Counted from the first letter of the stretch, positions 1 to 6,380 are shown. The stretch: 6,554 nt of DNA from Oscillospiraceae bacterium (GCA_020025715.1 JAHHRQ010000090.1:1-6554); one strand, 5' to 3'. Translations and numbers: made by a program. Notes: generated from the letters alone by a model not told the origin.

Positions 1-84
1 AGGAGGGATTTGAACCCTCGCGCGCATTTTAGTACGCCTACTCCCTTAGCAGGGGAGCCCCTTCGGCCTCTTGGGTACTTCTGC
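1..84 (-). tRNA. tRNA-Ser (anticodon GCU), 3' end cut by window edge
   Basis: Read on the minus strand, this folds as a class II tRNA. The 5' acceptor strand is GCAGAAG (84-78), followed by T8-A9. The D-arm CCC/GGG follows. The anticodon stem CTCCC/GGGAG has loop CTGCTAA, giving anticodon GCU for AGC/AGU serine codons. A long variable arm (GCGTA paired with TGCGC) and a T-arm GAGGG-TTCAAAT-CCCTC complete the visible fold. The long variable arm fits serine. Only the first two bases (CT) of the 3' acceptor strand are inside the window. They pair with the last two bases of the 5' strand. The missing part would be five acceptor bases, the discriminator and CCA. It has its own strong promoter just upstream and lies downstream of mnmE. 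Confidence 0.96.
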
Positions 85-110
85 ATCACTTATAGCCGAA
101 TTGCTAAATT

Positions 111-139
111 ATGATAGCACAGAGAGCAGGTGTTGTCAA
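111..139 (-). promoter_or_regulatory. Sigma-A promoter of tRNA-Ser
   Basis: On the minus strand a perfect -35 box TTGACA (139-134) is separated by 17 nt from the -10 box TATCAT (116-111). The TG one base before the -10 makes it an extended -10 promoter. Transcription would start near 105-104, leaving a leader of about 20 nt before the tRNA 5' end at 84. This strength is typical of stable-RNA genes. It lies only about 32 bp after the mnmE stop codon. Confidence 0.85.
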
Positions 140-170
140 GTATTTACTATGCTTTATATAAAATTTTCCC

Positions 171-1529
171 TTATTTTCCTACGCAGAAGCGCTGGAATAT
201 GCGGTTTGTCACATCTTCACGGACAGTTCTGCCGGTAAGCTCACCCAACGCGGACATTGCGCCCTCAATTTCTGTAAGGACAATATCGGGAGTCATGCCC
301 ATTTCCATTGCGGAAACTGAGGCCTCCATATATTCAAGGGCTCTCTTTACCGCATCCGCCTGTCTTGCGTTTGTAAGTATCTCGCCTGCGGGAACGGATG
401 GCAGGGGGAACAGCTCACCGATAGCCTTTTCAAGCTCATCAATGCCCTCCCCTGTTTTAACGCTTATGGAGACAACGGGAAGGGAGGTTTCAACATAACT
501 GAGATTTCTGTCCAGATCGTTTTTAGATATGACCACCAGACCCTTGGGGGCTTTCTCAGCCGCCTCAACAAGCCTGCTGTCCTCCTCGGTATAATCGGCG
601 CTGCCGTCAATCACCGCAATAACAAGCTCCGCCTGTTCTATGGCCTCTCTGCTGCGCTCAACGCCCAGTCTCTCTACCTCGTCCCCGGTTTCGCGGATAC
701 CGGCGGTATCGGTAAGGCGCAGGCATACGCTGCCGAGCTTTAATTTTTCCTCAATAGTGTCTCTGGTGGTGCCGGGTACACTGGTAACTATTGCTCTGTC
801 ATAACCTAAAAGGGCGTTTAACAGGGAGCTTTTACCCGCATTGGGTCTGCCCACAATGGCGGCGGGGATGCCGGTGTTCATAAGCTTACCACGCTTAAAG
901 GTGGCTAAAAGGGCATTTAAAGATTTAAGCGCATTGTTTATGCTCTCCTTATAGCCATCCAGCACAAAGTCCTCTATATCCTCGTCGGGATAGTCCAGAA
1001 CCGCGTGGTAGTGGGAGGACATATCGGTAAGCTCATTATAAATTTTTCCGATTTTATCACCGATTGCACCGGAAAGCTGACCGGCTGCATTCTTTGCCGC
1101 CTCCACGCTCTCGGCGTCGATTATATCTGCCACAGCCTCGGCTGAGCAAAGCTCCATACGGCCGTTAAGAAAGGCCCGCTTTGTAAATTCACCGGGGCCT
1201 GCCTGTCTTGCTCCCAGAGCAAAAAGCTCCTCCAGCAGACTTCTAAGCACCACCGGTGAACCGTGGCACTGGAATTCCGCGGTATCTTCACCTGTGTAGC
1301 TTTTAGGGCCGTGGCTTATTGTGCAAAGGCACACATCCAGAATTTCCCCCGCTCTTGTATACAGGTTTCCGAACACCAGCTTTCTGTCCTCGCTGGCACT
1401 CATTTTTTTGCCGGACAGGGGCTTGAAAAGGGCATCCGCCATTTCTATGGCTCTGTCGCCGGAAAGCCGCACTATTCCTATTGCCGCAACCTGTGCGCCG
1501 GTAGCAACCGCTGCTATGGTATCAGACAT
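171..1529 (-). CDS. mnmE: tRNA uridine-5-carboxymethylaminomethyl modification GTPase MnmE
   Basis: MnmE is a cytoplasmic, potassium-activated GTPase. With MnmG it installs the (carboxymethyl)aminomethyl group at C5 of the wobble uridine of several tRNAs, using a folate C1 unit. At 452 aa it has the usual family length. Residues 1-118 form the tetrahydrofolate-binding N-terminal domain (GIVRLSG, CHG, GPGEFTKRAFLNGR). Helical regions flank a GTPase domain at about 222-375: G1 GRPNAGKS (227-234), G2 GTTRDT (253-258), G3 DTAG (274-277) and a G4-like SKND (335-338). The C-terminal FCVGK carries the conserved cysteine (C449). I chose the ATG at 1529 because AAAGGAG lies 5 nt upstream and the next residues are the canonical SDTIAAVAT. 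An in-frame TTG at 1550 lies in the terminator and is rejected. It is preceded by a terminator after rex. The G4 motif has Ser where Asn is usual. Confidence 0.97.
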   Translation of the reverse strand: MSDTIAAVATGAQVAAIGIVRLSGDRAIEMADALFKPLSGKKMSASEDRKLVFGNLYTRAGEILDVCLCTISHGPKSYTGEDTAEFQCHGSPVVLRSLLEELFALGARQAGPGEFTKRAFLNGRMELCSAEAVADIIDAESVEAAKNAAGQLSGAIGDKIGKIYNELTDMSSHYHAVLDYPDEDIEDFVLDGYKESINNALKSLNALLATFKRGKLMNTGIPAAIVGRPNAGKSSLLNALLGYDRAIVTSVPGTTRDTIEEKLKLGSVCLRLTDTAGIRETGDEVERLGVERSREAIEQAELVIAVIDGSADYTEEDSRLVEAAEKAPKGLVVISKNDLDRNLSYVETSLPVVSISVKTGEGIDELEKAIGELFPLPSVPAGEILTNARQADAVKRALEYMEASVSAMEMGMTPDIVLTEIEGAMSALGELTGRTVREDVTNRIFQRFCVGK

Positions 1530-1534
1530 AATAT

Positions 1535-1541
1535 CTCCTTT
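1535..1541 (-). promoter_or_regulatory. Ribosome binding site of mnmE
   Basis: AAAGGAG on the minus strand ends 5 nt before ATG 1529-1527. It decides the start in favour of this ATG over the in-frame TTG seven codons upstream, which has no site of its own and lies at the base of the terminator hairpin. Confidence 0.85.
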
Positions 1542-1548
1542 AATATCC

Positions 1549-1576
1549 AAAAAAGCTCCTTAAAAGGAGCTTTTTT
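1549..1576 (-). terminator. Intrinsic terminator after rex
   Basis: The arms AAAAAAGCTCCT and AGGAGCTTTTTT are perfect inverted repeats of 12 bp around a 4-nt loop. On the minus strand the hairpin begins 14 nt after the rex stop codon and ends in a run of six T. The symmetry means it could also act on plus-strand transcripts. The T run is followed within 8 nt by the mnmE ribosome binding site, so any transcript reaching mnmE from rex must read through it. Confidence 0.88.
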
Positions 1577-1590
1577 GACTGTAAAATAAT

Positions 1591-2265
1591 TTAATTCTGC
1601 TTTTCAAGTCTTGCGGCCTTGGCTGCCTTCTCGTCGTTTCTCTCGGCGATGAAGTAGCTTAAGGACAGCAGGCTGTCAGAGAAGTGGATGTTTTCCACAA
1701 TGGTGGAACTGTTAGGCTCGGTAAGCTCCTGATTTGTAAAGTTCCATATAGCCTCTACGCCGTTTTCAATAAGGAAATCGGCAACGGGAACAGCAGCGCT
1801 TGAAGGAACGGTAAGAACAACCATATCCACGCTGTTTTTCTCAATATAGGTTTTCAGATCATCCATAGAGCTTATGGGAACACCGTTGAATGAGGTGCCG
1901 ATAAGCTGGGGATTTATATCGAAAGCATGCTTAAGTCTAAAGCCCCATTCACTGAAGCAGAAGTTGTCCATAAGTGCCTTACCGATATTACCAACACCGA
2001 CCAGAATAGCGGTGAAGCCTCTGTCTACACCCAGTATGGAACCGACCTGCTCTCTCAGTGCAGGAACATTATAACCGTAGCCCTGCTGACCGAACTCACC
2101 GAAGCAGCTGAAATCCTGTCTGATCTGGGACGGAGTAAGACCGAGCTGACGTCCCAATTCAAAAGATGATATTCTGTTTACGCCGTTCTTTTCCAGCTCT
2201 GCCAACTTACGAAGGTATCTGGGCATACGGCGAATTACGTTATTAGAAACTTTTACTCTTTTCAC
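1591..2265 (-). CDS. rex: Redox-sensing transcriptional repressor Rex
   Basis: Rex is a cytoplasmic dimeric repressor that senses the NADH/NAD+ ratio. It leaves its operators when NADH rises, freeing fermentation and NADH-oxidising genes. The 224-aa length is normal. Residues 8-77 form the winged-helix DNA-binding domain, with VIRRMPRYLRKLAEL and the family signature IRQDFSCFGEFGQQGYGYNV (48-67). The Rossmann NAD(H)-binding domain follows, with GVGNIG (90-95) and FDINP (115-119) at the end of the second beta strand. A C-terminal swapped helix (about 193-210, HFSDSLLSLSYFIAER) completes the fold. The start is a GTG, supported by AAGGAG 8 nt upstream. The promoter and a likely self-operator lie upstream, and a terminator follows. 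The C-terminus is charged and probably disordered. Confidence 0.98.
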   Translation of the reverse strand: MKRVKVSNNVIRRMPRYLRKLAELEKNGVNRISSFELGRQLGLTPSQIRQDFSCFGEFGQQGYGYNVPALREQVGSILGVDRGFTAILVGVGNIGKALMDNFCFSEWGFRLKHAFDINPQLIGTSFNGVPISSMDDLKTYIEKNSVDMVVLTVPSSAAVPVADFLIENGVEAIWNFTNQELTEPNSSTIVENIHFSDSLLSLSYFIAERNDEKAAKAARLEKQN

Positions 2266-2273
2266 TTGAAATT

Positions 2274-2279
2274 CTCCTT
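2274..2279 (-). promoter_or_regulatory. Ribosome binding site of rex, supports a GTG start
   Basis: AAGGAG on the minus strand stands 8 nt before GTG (2265-2263). It supports the non-ATG start. The first in-frame ATG is codon 14, inside the conserved DNA-binding domain, and would remove family-conserved residues. Confidence 0.8.
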
Positions 2280-2317
2280 ATATGCGGATACAGAGCATAA
2301 ACTGCCCTTTATAAAAC

Positions 2318-2335
2318 TTGTAAAAATTATAACAT
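2318..2335. promoter_or_regulatory. Candidate Rex operator over the rex promoter
   Basis: The plus-strand 18-mer TTGTAAAAATTATAACAT resembles the clostridial Rex operator TTGTTAA-N4-TTAACAA. I count six of seven matches in the left half and five of seven in the right. It covers the whole -10 box of the rex promoter and the expected start point, where a repressor would block RNA polymerase. Autoregulation of rex is common in Firmicutes. The match is by eye and the region is AT-rich, so chance resemblance is possible. Confidence 0.55.
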
Positions 2336-2354
2336 ACACTTATTACATATTCAA
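2326..2354 (-). promoter_or_regulatory. Promoter of rex
   Basis: On the minus strand TTGAAT (2354-2349) and a perfect TATAAT (2331-2326) are separated by 17 nt. The bases TGT before the -10 give an extended -10 element. The expected start is near 2319, giving a leader of about 54 nt before the GTG codon. It separates rex from the anti-sigma gene 146 bp upstream, so rex need not depend on the upstream operon. Confidence 0.8.
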
Positions 2355-2411
2355 GGCAGTTTTTTCAATTTTTATCCGATAAGGCTTTCAAAAGCAATCT
2401 TTTTTATGCAA

Positions 2412-3224
2412 TCATTGCAAGCTGCTCAAAAAATTAACAAATTCTGCACCATTGCATAATGCACAGAAAGGCTCTCCGCCGTCAGTCTGGCAGTAAATTT
2501 CGGTGTCGGAAAAATACACATTCATGCTGTGGCTTTCATCATTTTCGTTAAGAGTAATGATGTAATCCGGTGCCGGGGGCAGCTCTGCGGGAGCTTCGCT
2601 TTCCCGCTCACGCAAAAAAGCCTCCATAAGCGCCCAGTTTTCGCAGCTTAGCTCAATAACATTCAAGCCTCTGTCCTCAATTTCACCCTCGGGAGCTGAA
2701 CCCAAAGCCGGTTCCTCCGCCGGGGGCTGAAGTGAAAAAAGCCGGGGCGTGTCGGGCTGAACTTCCCTTGTGCTATTTTGCGGAATTTCCTCCATAGGTG
2801 CTGCTGCCTCTGCGGGGACGCTTTTATCGGCCGCCATGCTTTCATTTGAATACATGACTGCCTCAGGTGCGGCACTGCCGGCACGGAAAAATTTCGGCAC
2901 AGTTACGGCACCTATTCCCACAATAAGGGCTGCACATGCAGCTGTTGTAAGCAAAATCTTCAAGGATTTTGACTGTTTTTTACGGCTGTTATTCTTTTTA
3001 ATTTCTTCACGGCGTACACTCGCCATAATATTTTCGTGAAGTTCCTGAGGAACTTCCTCCATTGCTTCCGGAATTTCTGCCGAAAGGCCGGAAAAAGCTT
3101 CAAACATTGCCTCACATTCGGGGCAGTGGCTGAGGTGCTCCGCCAGTGCGGCGCTCTCCTCTTCGTTCAGCTCTCCGTCCAAAAGGCAGCTTATCAGCTC
3201 CTGATAATGTTCACATCCGCTCAT
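2412..3224 (-). CDS. Membrane-anchored zinc-finger anti-sigma factor
   Basis: This is probably the inhibitor of the sigma factor encoded immediately upstream, holding it at the membrane until a signal arrives. The 270-aa protein has an N-terminal anti-sigma (ZAS-type) domain at about 1-70. Its zinc signature HxxxCxxC is H30, C34, C37, with H6 or C4 as a likely extra ligand. A basic stretch (76-88, KKNNSRKKQSKSL) precedes one membrane segment at about 88-109, consistent with the N-terminus in the cytoplasm. An outer linker rich in Ala, Pro and Glu (about 115-185) leads to a small globular domain (186-270) with C193, C245 and a C254-A-L-C257 motif. I do not recognise this outer domain. The start ATG overlaps the sigma gene by 14 nt and has AAGGTG 7 nt upstream, so translation is likely coupled. 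No clear terminator follows. Confidence 0.88.
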   Translation of the reverse strand: MSGCEHYQELISCLLDGELNEEESAALAEHLSHCPECEAMFEAFSGLSAEIPEAMEEVPQELHENIMASVRREEIKKNNSRKKQSKSLKILLTTAACAALIVGIGAVTVPKFFRAGSAAPEAVMYSNESMAADKSVPAEAAAPMEEIPQNSTREVQPDTPRLFSLQPPAEEPALGSAPEGEIEDRGLNVIELSCENWALMEAFLRERESEAPAELPPAPDYIITLNENDESHSMNVYFSDTEIYCQTDGGEPFCALCNGAEFVNFLSSLQ

Positions 3225-3840
3225 GACGTTTCACCTTCTCCCGATTTCTTGACGAGATATAATCGGGAATGTTCCCGTCTTTTATAAGAAAGTCGCAGAG
3301 TTTTTTTCGTGCCCTGAATATACGGGATTTCACCGTGCCGCTTTCTAAATTAAGTACATCAGCTATCTCATCATAACTAAAGCCCTGAATCTCTCTCAGA
3401 AGCAGAATTTCCCTCTGTTCCGTGTTCAGCTCGTCCAAGCCGCGGCGCACTGCTTCACGGGTTGTTTTTCTTTCCAGAAGTTTTTCCGGAGACTGCTCTT
3501 CGTCAGGTATTTCAAGCTCCGTGCTCTCCCCGTCATTGTCCTCTACGGACAGTGACTTTGTGGGCCGCCGGTTCTGGCGGCGCAGGTAGTCAAGACAGAG
3601 GTTTGAAACTATGCGGTATAGCCACACGGAGAATTTACTGTCCCCTCTGAATGAAGACAGGGAATTATATGCCTTTATGAAGGCATCCTGGCTTATATCC
3701 GCCGCATCCTCTGCGTTTTTTAACATTCGCAGAGCCAGATTATATACATTCTTTTCGTATTCGACCACAAGCCCCTCAAAGGCGTTTACGTCGCCGGAAA
3801 GAGTTTTGCTTATGATCTCACGTTCCTCATCCCATGTCAT
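3211..3840 (-). CDS. RNA polymerase sigma factor, sigma-70 family, ECF (SigW/RpoE-like)
   Basis: This alternative sigma factor would direct RNA polymerase to a stress or envelope regulon. The 209-aa protein has only regions 2 and 4, as in ECF sigma factors. Region 2 lies at about 22-91, with YNLALRMLKNAEDAADISQDAFIKAY (core binding) and FSVWLYRIVSNLCLDYLRR (-10 recognition). An acidic linker (98-125) follows. Region 4 lies at about 135-185, with LNTEQREILLLREIQGFSYDEIADVLN and the helix-turn-helix ending GTVKSRIFRARKKL. A basic tail of about 24 residues follows. The ATG has AAAGGAG 7 nt upstream. It starts 36 nt after the dus stop and overlaps the anti-sigma gene. I could not see an ECF-type promoter in the short gap before it. 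The exact subgroup and regulon cannot be told from sequence. Confidence 0.93.
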   Translation of the reverse strand: MTWDEEREIISKTLSGDVNAFEGLVVEYEKNVYNLALRMLKNAEDAADISQDAFIKAYNSLSSFRGDSKFSVWLYRIVSNLCLDYLRRQNRRPTKSLSVEDNDGESTELEIPDEEQSPEKLLERKTTREAVRRGLDELNTEQREILLLREIQGFSYDEIADVLNLESGTVKSRIFRARKKLCDFLIKDGNIPDYISSRNREKVKRHERM

Positions 3841-3876
3841 GCTGTCACTCCTTTCGGAATCTCACATAAGGTGTGT

Positions 3877-4848
3877 TTATTTAAGGTCACGCTTAATGTC
3901 TTTTACTATCTTTCTCAGCTCGTCAAGACTTTCCACATGGACAAGCTGCTGCTTGTAGATTTTGGCATAGGGCACTCCGTCCAGATACCATGGCATATGG
4001 TGTCTTGCCTCAAGGCAGGCAAGATGCTCGCCCCGCTGGGAGGCGAGGGTTTCAATCTGTCTTAATGCCACATCCATTCTCTCGCTGAGAGGGGGCAGCT
4101 CGGGGATCGGTTCCCCGGCTATTGCGGCATTGCCCCGCTGAAACAGCCATGGATTTCCGAAGCTGCCTCTGCCTATCATGGCAAGGTCTGCGCCTGTGTA
4201 GCGCAGAATATGCTCTGCGTGTTCAGGCTCGAAAATATCGCCGTTTGCAATGACGGGTATAGTTACCGCGTTTTTAACTTCCTTTATAATGTCCCAGTCG
4301 GCAACGCCGGAATACATCTGCACCCTTGTTCTGCCGTGGACTGCGACGGCGGCAGCCCCCGCCTGCTGGGCAATCTTTGCAAATTCGACTGCGTTTACAC
4401 TGCCCTTGTCCCAGCCCTTGCGGAACTTTACAGTAACCGGCACATTAACAGCCTCAGATACCTGCTCTATAATTCTGCCTGCAAGCTCCGGATCTTTCAT
4501 AAGGGCAGAGCCGTCACCGGATTTGACGATTTTTCCTACCGGACAACCCATGTTTATATCTATCATATCCGCACCGGAAATTTCCAGCGCCAGCCCTGCG
4601 GCCTCTGCCATAATTTCCGGCTCGTGGCCGAAAATCTGGGCAGCACAGGGATGCTCGTCTTGAGGAATATACAAAAGAGACTTGGTTTTTTCGTCCTTAT
4701 ATACAAGAGCCTTGGCGCTCACCATTTCTGTGGTGGTAAGAGCCGCTCCCAGCTCGCGGCATATGCCGCGGAAGGCAAAGTCGGTGACTCCGGCCATAGG
4801 GCCTAAAGTCAGTCTGCCCGAAAGCTCAATATTTCCTATTTTTACCAT
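3877..4848 (-). CDS. dus: tRNA-dihydrouridine synthase (DusB-like)
   Basis: This FMN-dependent enzyme reduces selected uridines in the D-loop of tRNA to dihydrouridine, using NAD(P)H. The 323-aa protein is a TIM barrel with all family signatures. LGPMAGVTDFAFR (15-27) is the FMN-binding N-terminus. The sequence INMGCPVGKIVKSGDGSALM (98-117) contains the catalytic cysteine C102. VTVKFRKGW (138-146) carries the FMN-contacting lysine K141. VHGRTR (170-175), IANGDI (200-205) and IGRGSFGNPW (225-234) bind the phosphate of FMN. The C-terminal helical tRNA-recognition domain includes ARHHMPWYLDG (281-291). The organisation matches DusB, the form common in Firmicutes. The start overlaps the end of xth by 7 nt and has only a weak distant GGTGGG, so it probably depends on coupled translation. 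It is followed at 36 nt by the sigma factor gene. Confidence 0.96.
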   Translation of the reverse strand: MVKIGNIELSGRLTLGPMAGVTDFAFRGICRELGAALTTTEMVSAKALVYKDEKTKSLLYIPQDEHPCAAQIFGHEPEIMAEAAGLALEISGADMIDINMGCPVGKIVKSGDGSALMKDPELAGRIIEQVSEAVNVPVTVKFRKGWDKGSVNAVEFAKIAQQAGAAAVAVHGRTRVQMYSGVADWDIIKEVKNAVTIPVIANGDIFEPEHAEHILRYTGADLAMIGRGSFGNPWLFQRGNAAIAGEPIPELPPLSERMDVALRQIETLASQRGEHLACLEARHHMPWYLDGVPYAKIYKQQLVHVESLDELRKIVKDIKRDLK

Positions 4849-5597
4849 GACATTTCAAGTCCCACCGGGCAGTGGTCAGAGCCCATAATATCCGGCAGAA
4901 TATATGCCGCAGTCATATTCTCTCTGAGTCTGTTTGAGATAACAAAGTAGTCTATACGCCAGCCTACGTTTCTGCCTCTTGCGCCGCCACGATAGCTCCA
5001 CCATGAGTAGGCGTCGGTTTTGTCGGGGTAGAGGAAACGGAAGGAATCGGTAAAGCCGGACTCCAGAAGCTTTGTGAATTTGTCTCTTTCCTCGTAAGAG
5101 AAGCCGGGCTTTCCGATGTTGGGCTTGGGGTTTTTAAGGTCGATTTCCTGATGAGCCACGTTCATATCGCCGCAGACTATAACAGGCTTTTCCTTATCCA
5201 GCTCCATAAGGAACTCTCTGAAAGCGTCCTCCCAACTCATGCGGTAGTCAAGGCGCTTCAGCTCGTCCTGAGCGTTGGGGGTGTAAACACAGACAAGGAA
5301 AAATTTCTCATACTCAAGGCAGGTAACTCTGCCCTCTGTGTCATGCTCGGGAATACCCAGATTGTATCTCACGCTTAAAGGCTTGTGCTTTGTGAAAATA
5401 GCGGTGCCGGAATAGCCCTTCTTATCGGCGTAGCACCAGTAGCTCTCGTAGCCGGGGAAGCTCAGATCAATCTGTCCCTCCTGAAGCTTAGTCTCCTGAA
5501 GGCAGAAAAAATCGGCGTCCAGCTCCTTGAATATATCTTCAAAACCCTTTTTCACAACAGCTCTCAGGCCGTTGACATTCCAAGATATAAATTTCAT
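4842..5597 (-). CDS. xth: Exodeoxyribonuclease III / AP endonuclease
   Basis: This enzyme cuts DNA at abasic sites and trims blocked 3' ends in base excision repair. The 251-aa protein is full length for the ExoIII/ExoA family. The metal and catalytic residues are visible: N7 and N9 in ISWNVNGLRA, E35 in LQETKLQ, Y105 and N108 in VYTPNAQ, D144 and N146 in CGDMNVAH, D216 in GWRIDYF, and D241-H242 in the terminal GSDHCP. It resembles the Bacillus ExoA type. Its ATG overlaps the trmB stop as ATGA, and the GAGGAG ribosome binding site is inside the trmB coding end. Dus begins before it stops. It is an internal member of the operon and no separate promoter was seen. Confidence 0.97.
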   Translation of the reverse strand: MKFISWNVNGLRAVVKKGFEDIFKELDADFFCLQETKLQEGQIDLSFPGYESYWCYADKKGYSGTAIFTKHKPLSVRYNLGIPEHDTEGRVTCLEYEKFFLVCVYTPNAQDELKRLDYRMSWEDAFREFLMELDKEKPVIVCGDMNVAHQEIDLKNPKPNIGKPGFSYEERDKFTKLLESGFTDSFRFLYPDKTDAYSWWSYRGGARGRNVGWRIDYFVISNRLRENMTAAYILPDIMGSDHCPVGLEMSW

Positions 5598-6343
5598 TTT
5601 TCTTCGTTCTCCTCATTGTCTCTCCTGCTCTCCTCGAAGCCTCTTGCATCGGTGAGGGCAGCATTGCGTATACGGGGTACGGGGCCGGCAGTCAGATCCT
5701 TGGTACCGGCAACTTTTTTTGCCTGCAATCTGTTGATTTTAAGGCCCTCGGCATAGAATTTTGCTTCGTAGTCGGTCATTACACCCACAGGGCCGTTTTT
5801 GTGCAGGTCATGGGTGAGCTGTGAAAGCTCCCAGCCCTCATCATTAAACTGCTCAACCGACCAGTCAAAAAGAGGGGTATTATCTGTTTTGAAGTGAATT
5901 TCTCCTCCCTCCGGAAGCAGACTTCCGTAGCGGCGGAGAAAGCCGGGAGCGGTAAGACGGAACTTTGCGTCACGGCTTTTGGGCCATGGGTCGCAGAAGT
6001 TTATGTAAAATCTGCTGATCTCTCCGGGATTAAAAATCTCAGGCAGATTTGCAACGTCGCCGTCTATAAAGCGGACATTGTTAAGGCCTCTGTCCATTAT
6101 TCTCTCCATGGCAATTACCATGGCGCTTCTCTCCTTTTCAATGGCTATGAAAAGGGTTTCGGGGTTATCGGCCGCAGTCTCAACAGTAAAACGGCCTTTG
6201 CCGCAGCCAAGCTCAAGATGTATATTTTCAAAACCCGGAAACTTCTCTGCCCAGCGGCCTTTTAAGCTTTCAGGTTCATTTATCATAATTTCCGCGCACT
6301 TTTCCATGCGGGGTTCAAGATTTGATCTTTTTCTCATTCTCAT
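5594..6343 (-). CDS. trmB: tRNA (guanine-N7-)-methyltransferase TrmB
   Basis: TrmB transfers a methyl group from S-adenosylmethionine to N7 of G46 in the variable loop of many tRNAs. The 249-aa protein starts with the typical MRMRKRSNLEPRM. The SAM site includes LELGCGKGRF (43-52), the acidic residue of FIAIEKE (65-71) and DGDVANL (94-100). The signature FYINFCDPWPKSRD (112-125) is present, then FKTDN (151-155) and TDYEAKF (190-196). In place of the usual KKRHxKRRL after DPWP it has KSRDAKFRL, a mild divergence. A tail of about 38 residues follows the conserved core and ends in an acidic run. Most homologues stop earlier. AAGGAG lies 12 nt before the ATG, a long spacing, but no in-frame alternative start is better. 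It is the first gene of the trmB-xth-dus-sigma operon. Confidence 0.95.
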   Translation of the reverse strand: MRMRKRSNLEPRMEKCAEIMINEPESLKGRWAEKFPGFENIHLELGCGKGRFTVETAADNPETLFIAIEKERSAMVIAMERIMDRGLNNVRFIDGDVANLPEIFNPGEISRFYINFCDPWPKSRDAKFRLTAPGFLRRYGSLLPEGGEIHFKTDNTPLFDWSVEQFNDEGWELSQLTHDLHKNGPVGVMTDYEAKFYAEGLKINRLQAKKVAGTKDLTAGPVPRIRNAALTDARGFEESRRDNEENEEK

Positions 6344-6380
6344 ATTCTAATCACGCTCCTTTTTGAGAGCATACCACATC

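Noticed and set aside
130..498. Plus-strand open frame of 122 aa opposite the end of mnmE
   Set aside because: Its amino-acid pattern mirrors the antisense of the conserved MnmE C-terminus, and no ribosome binding site is visible before it.
1530..1550. Seven-codon N-terminal extension of MnmE from a TTG
   Set aside because: It would start in the terminator tail and include the Shine-Dalgarno sequence of the better ATG. Family members start at MSDTIAA-like residues.
2281..2299. Small hairpin TATGC/GCATA next to the rex ribosome binding site, possible RNA switch
   Set aside because: It has only five AT-leaning pairs with a 9-nt loop. There is no riboswitch-like conserved core.
2363..2420. Terminator after the anti-sigma gene
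   Set aside because: Only weak AT-rich pairings (GCAAT/ATTGC, TTATC/GATAA) are present, with no clear T run after a stable stem.
4210..4806. Plus-strand open frame of 198 aa
   Set aside because: It lies wholly opposite dus, which carries every family motif. It has no domain I recognise and its composition looks like an antisense reading.
5385..5756. Plus-strand open frame of 123 aa across the xth/trmB junction
   Set aside because: It is antisense to two well-supported genes and shows no recognisable motif.
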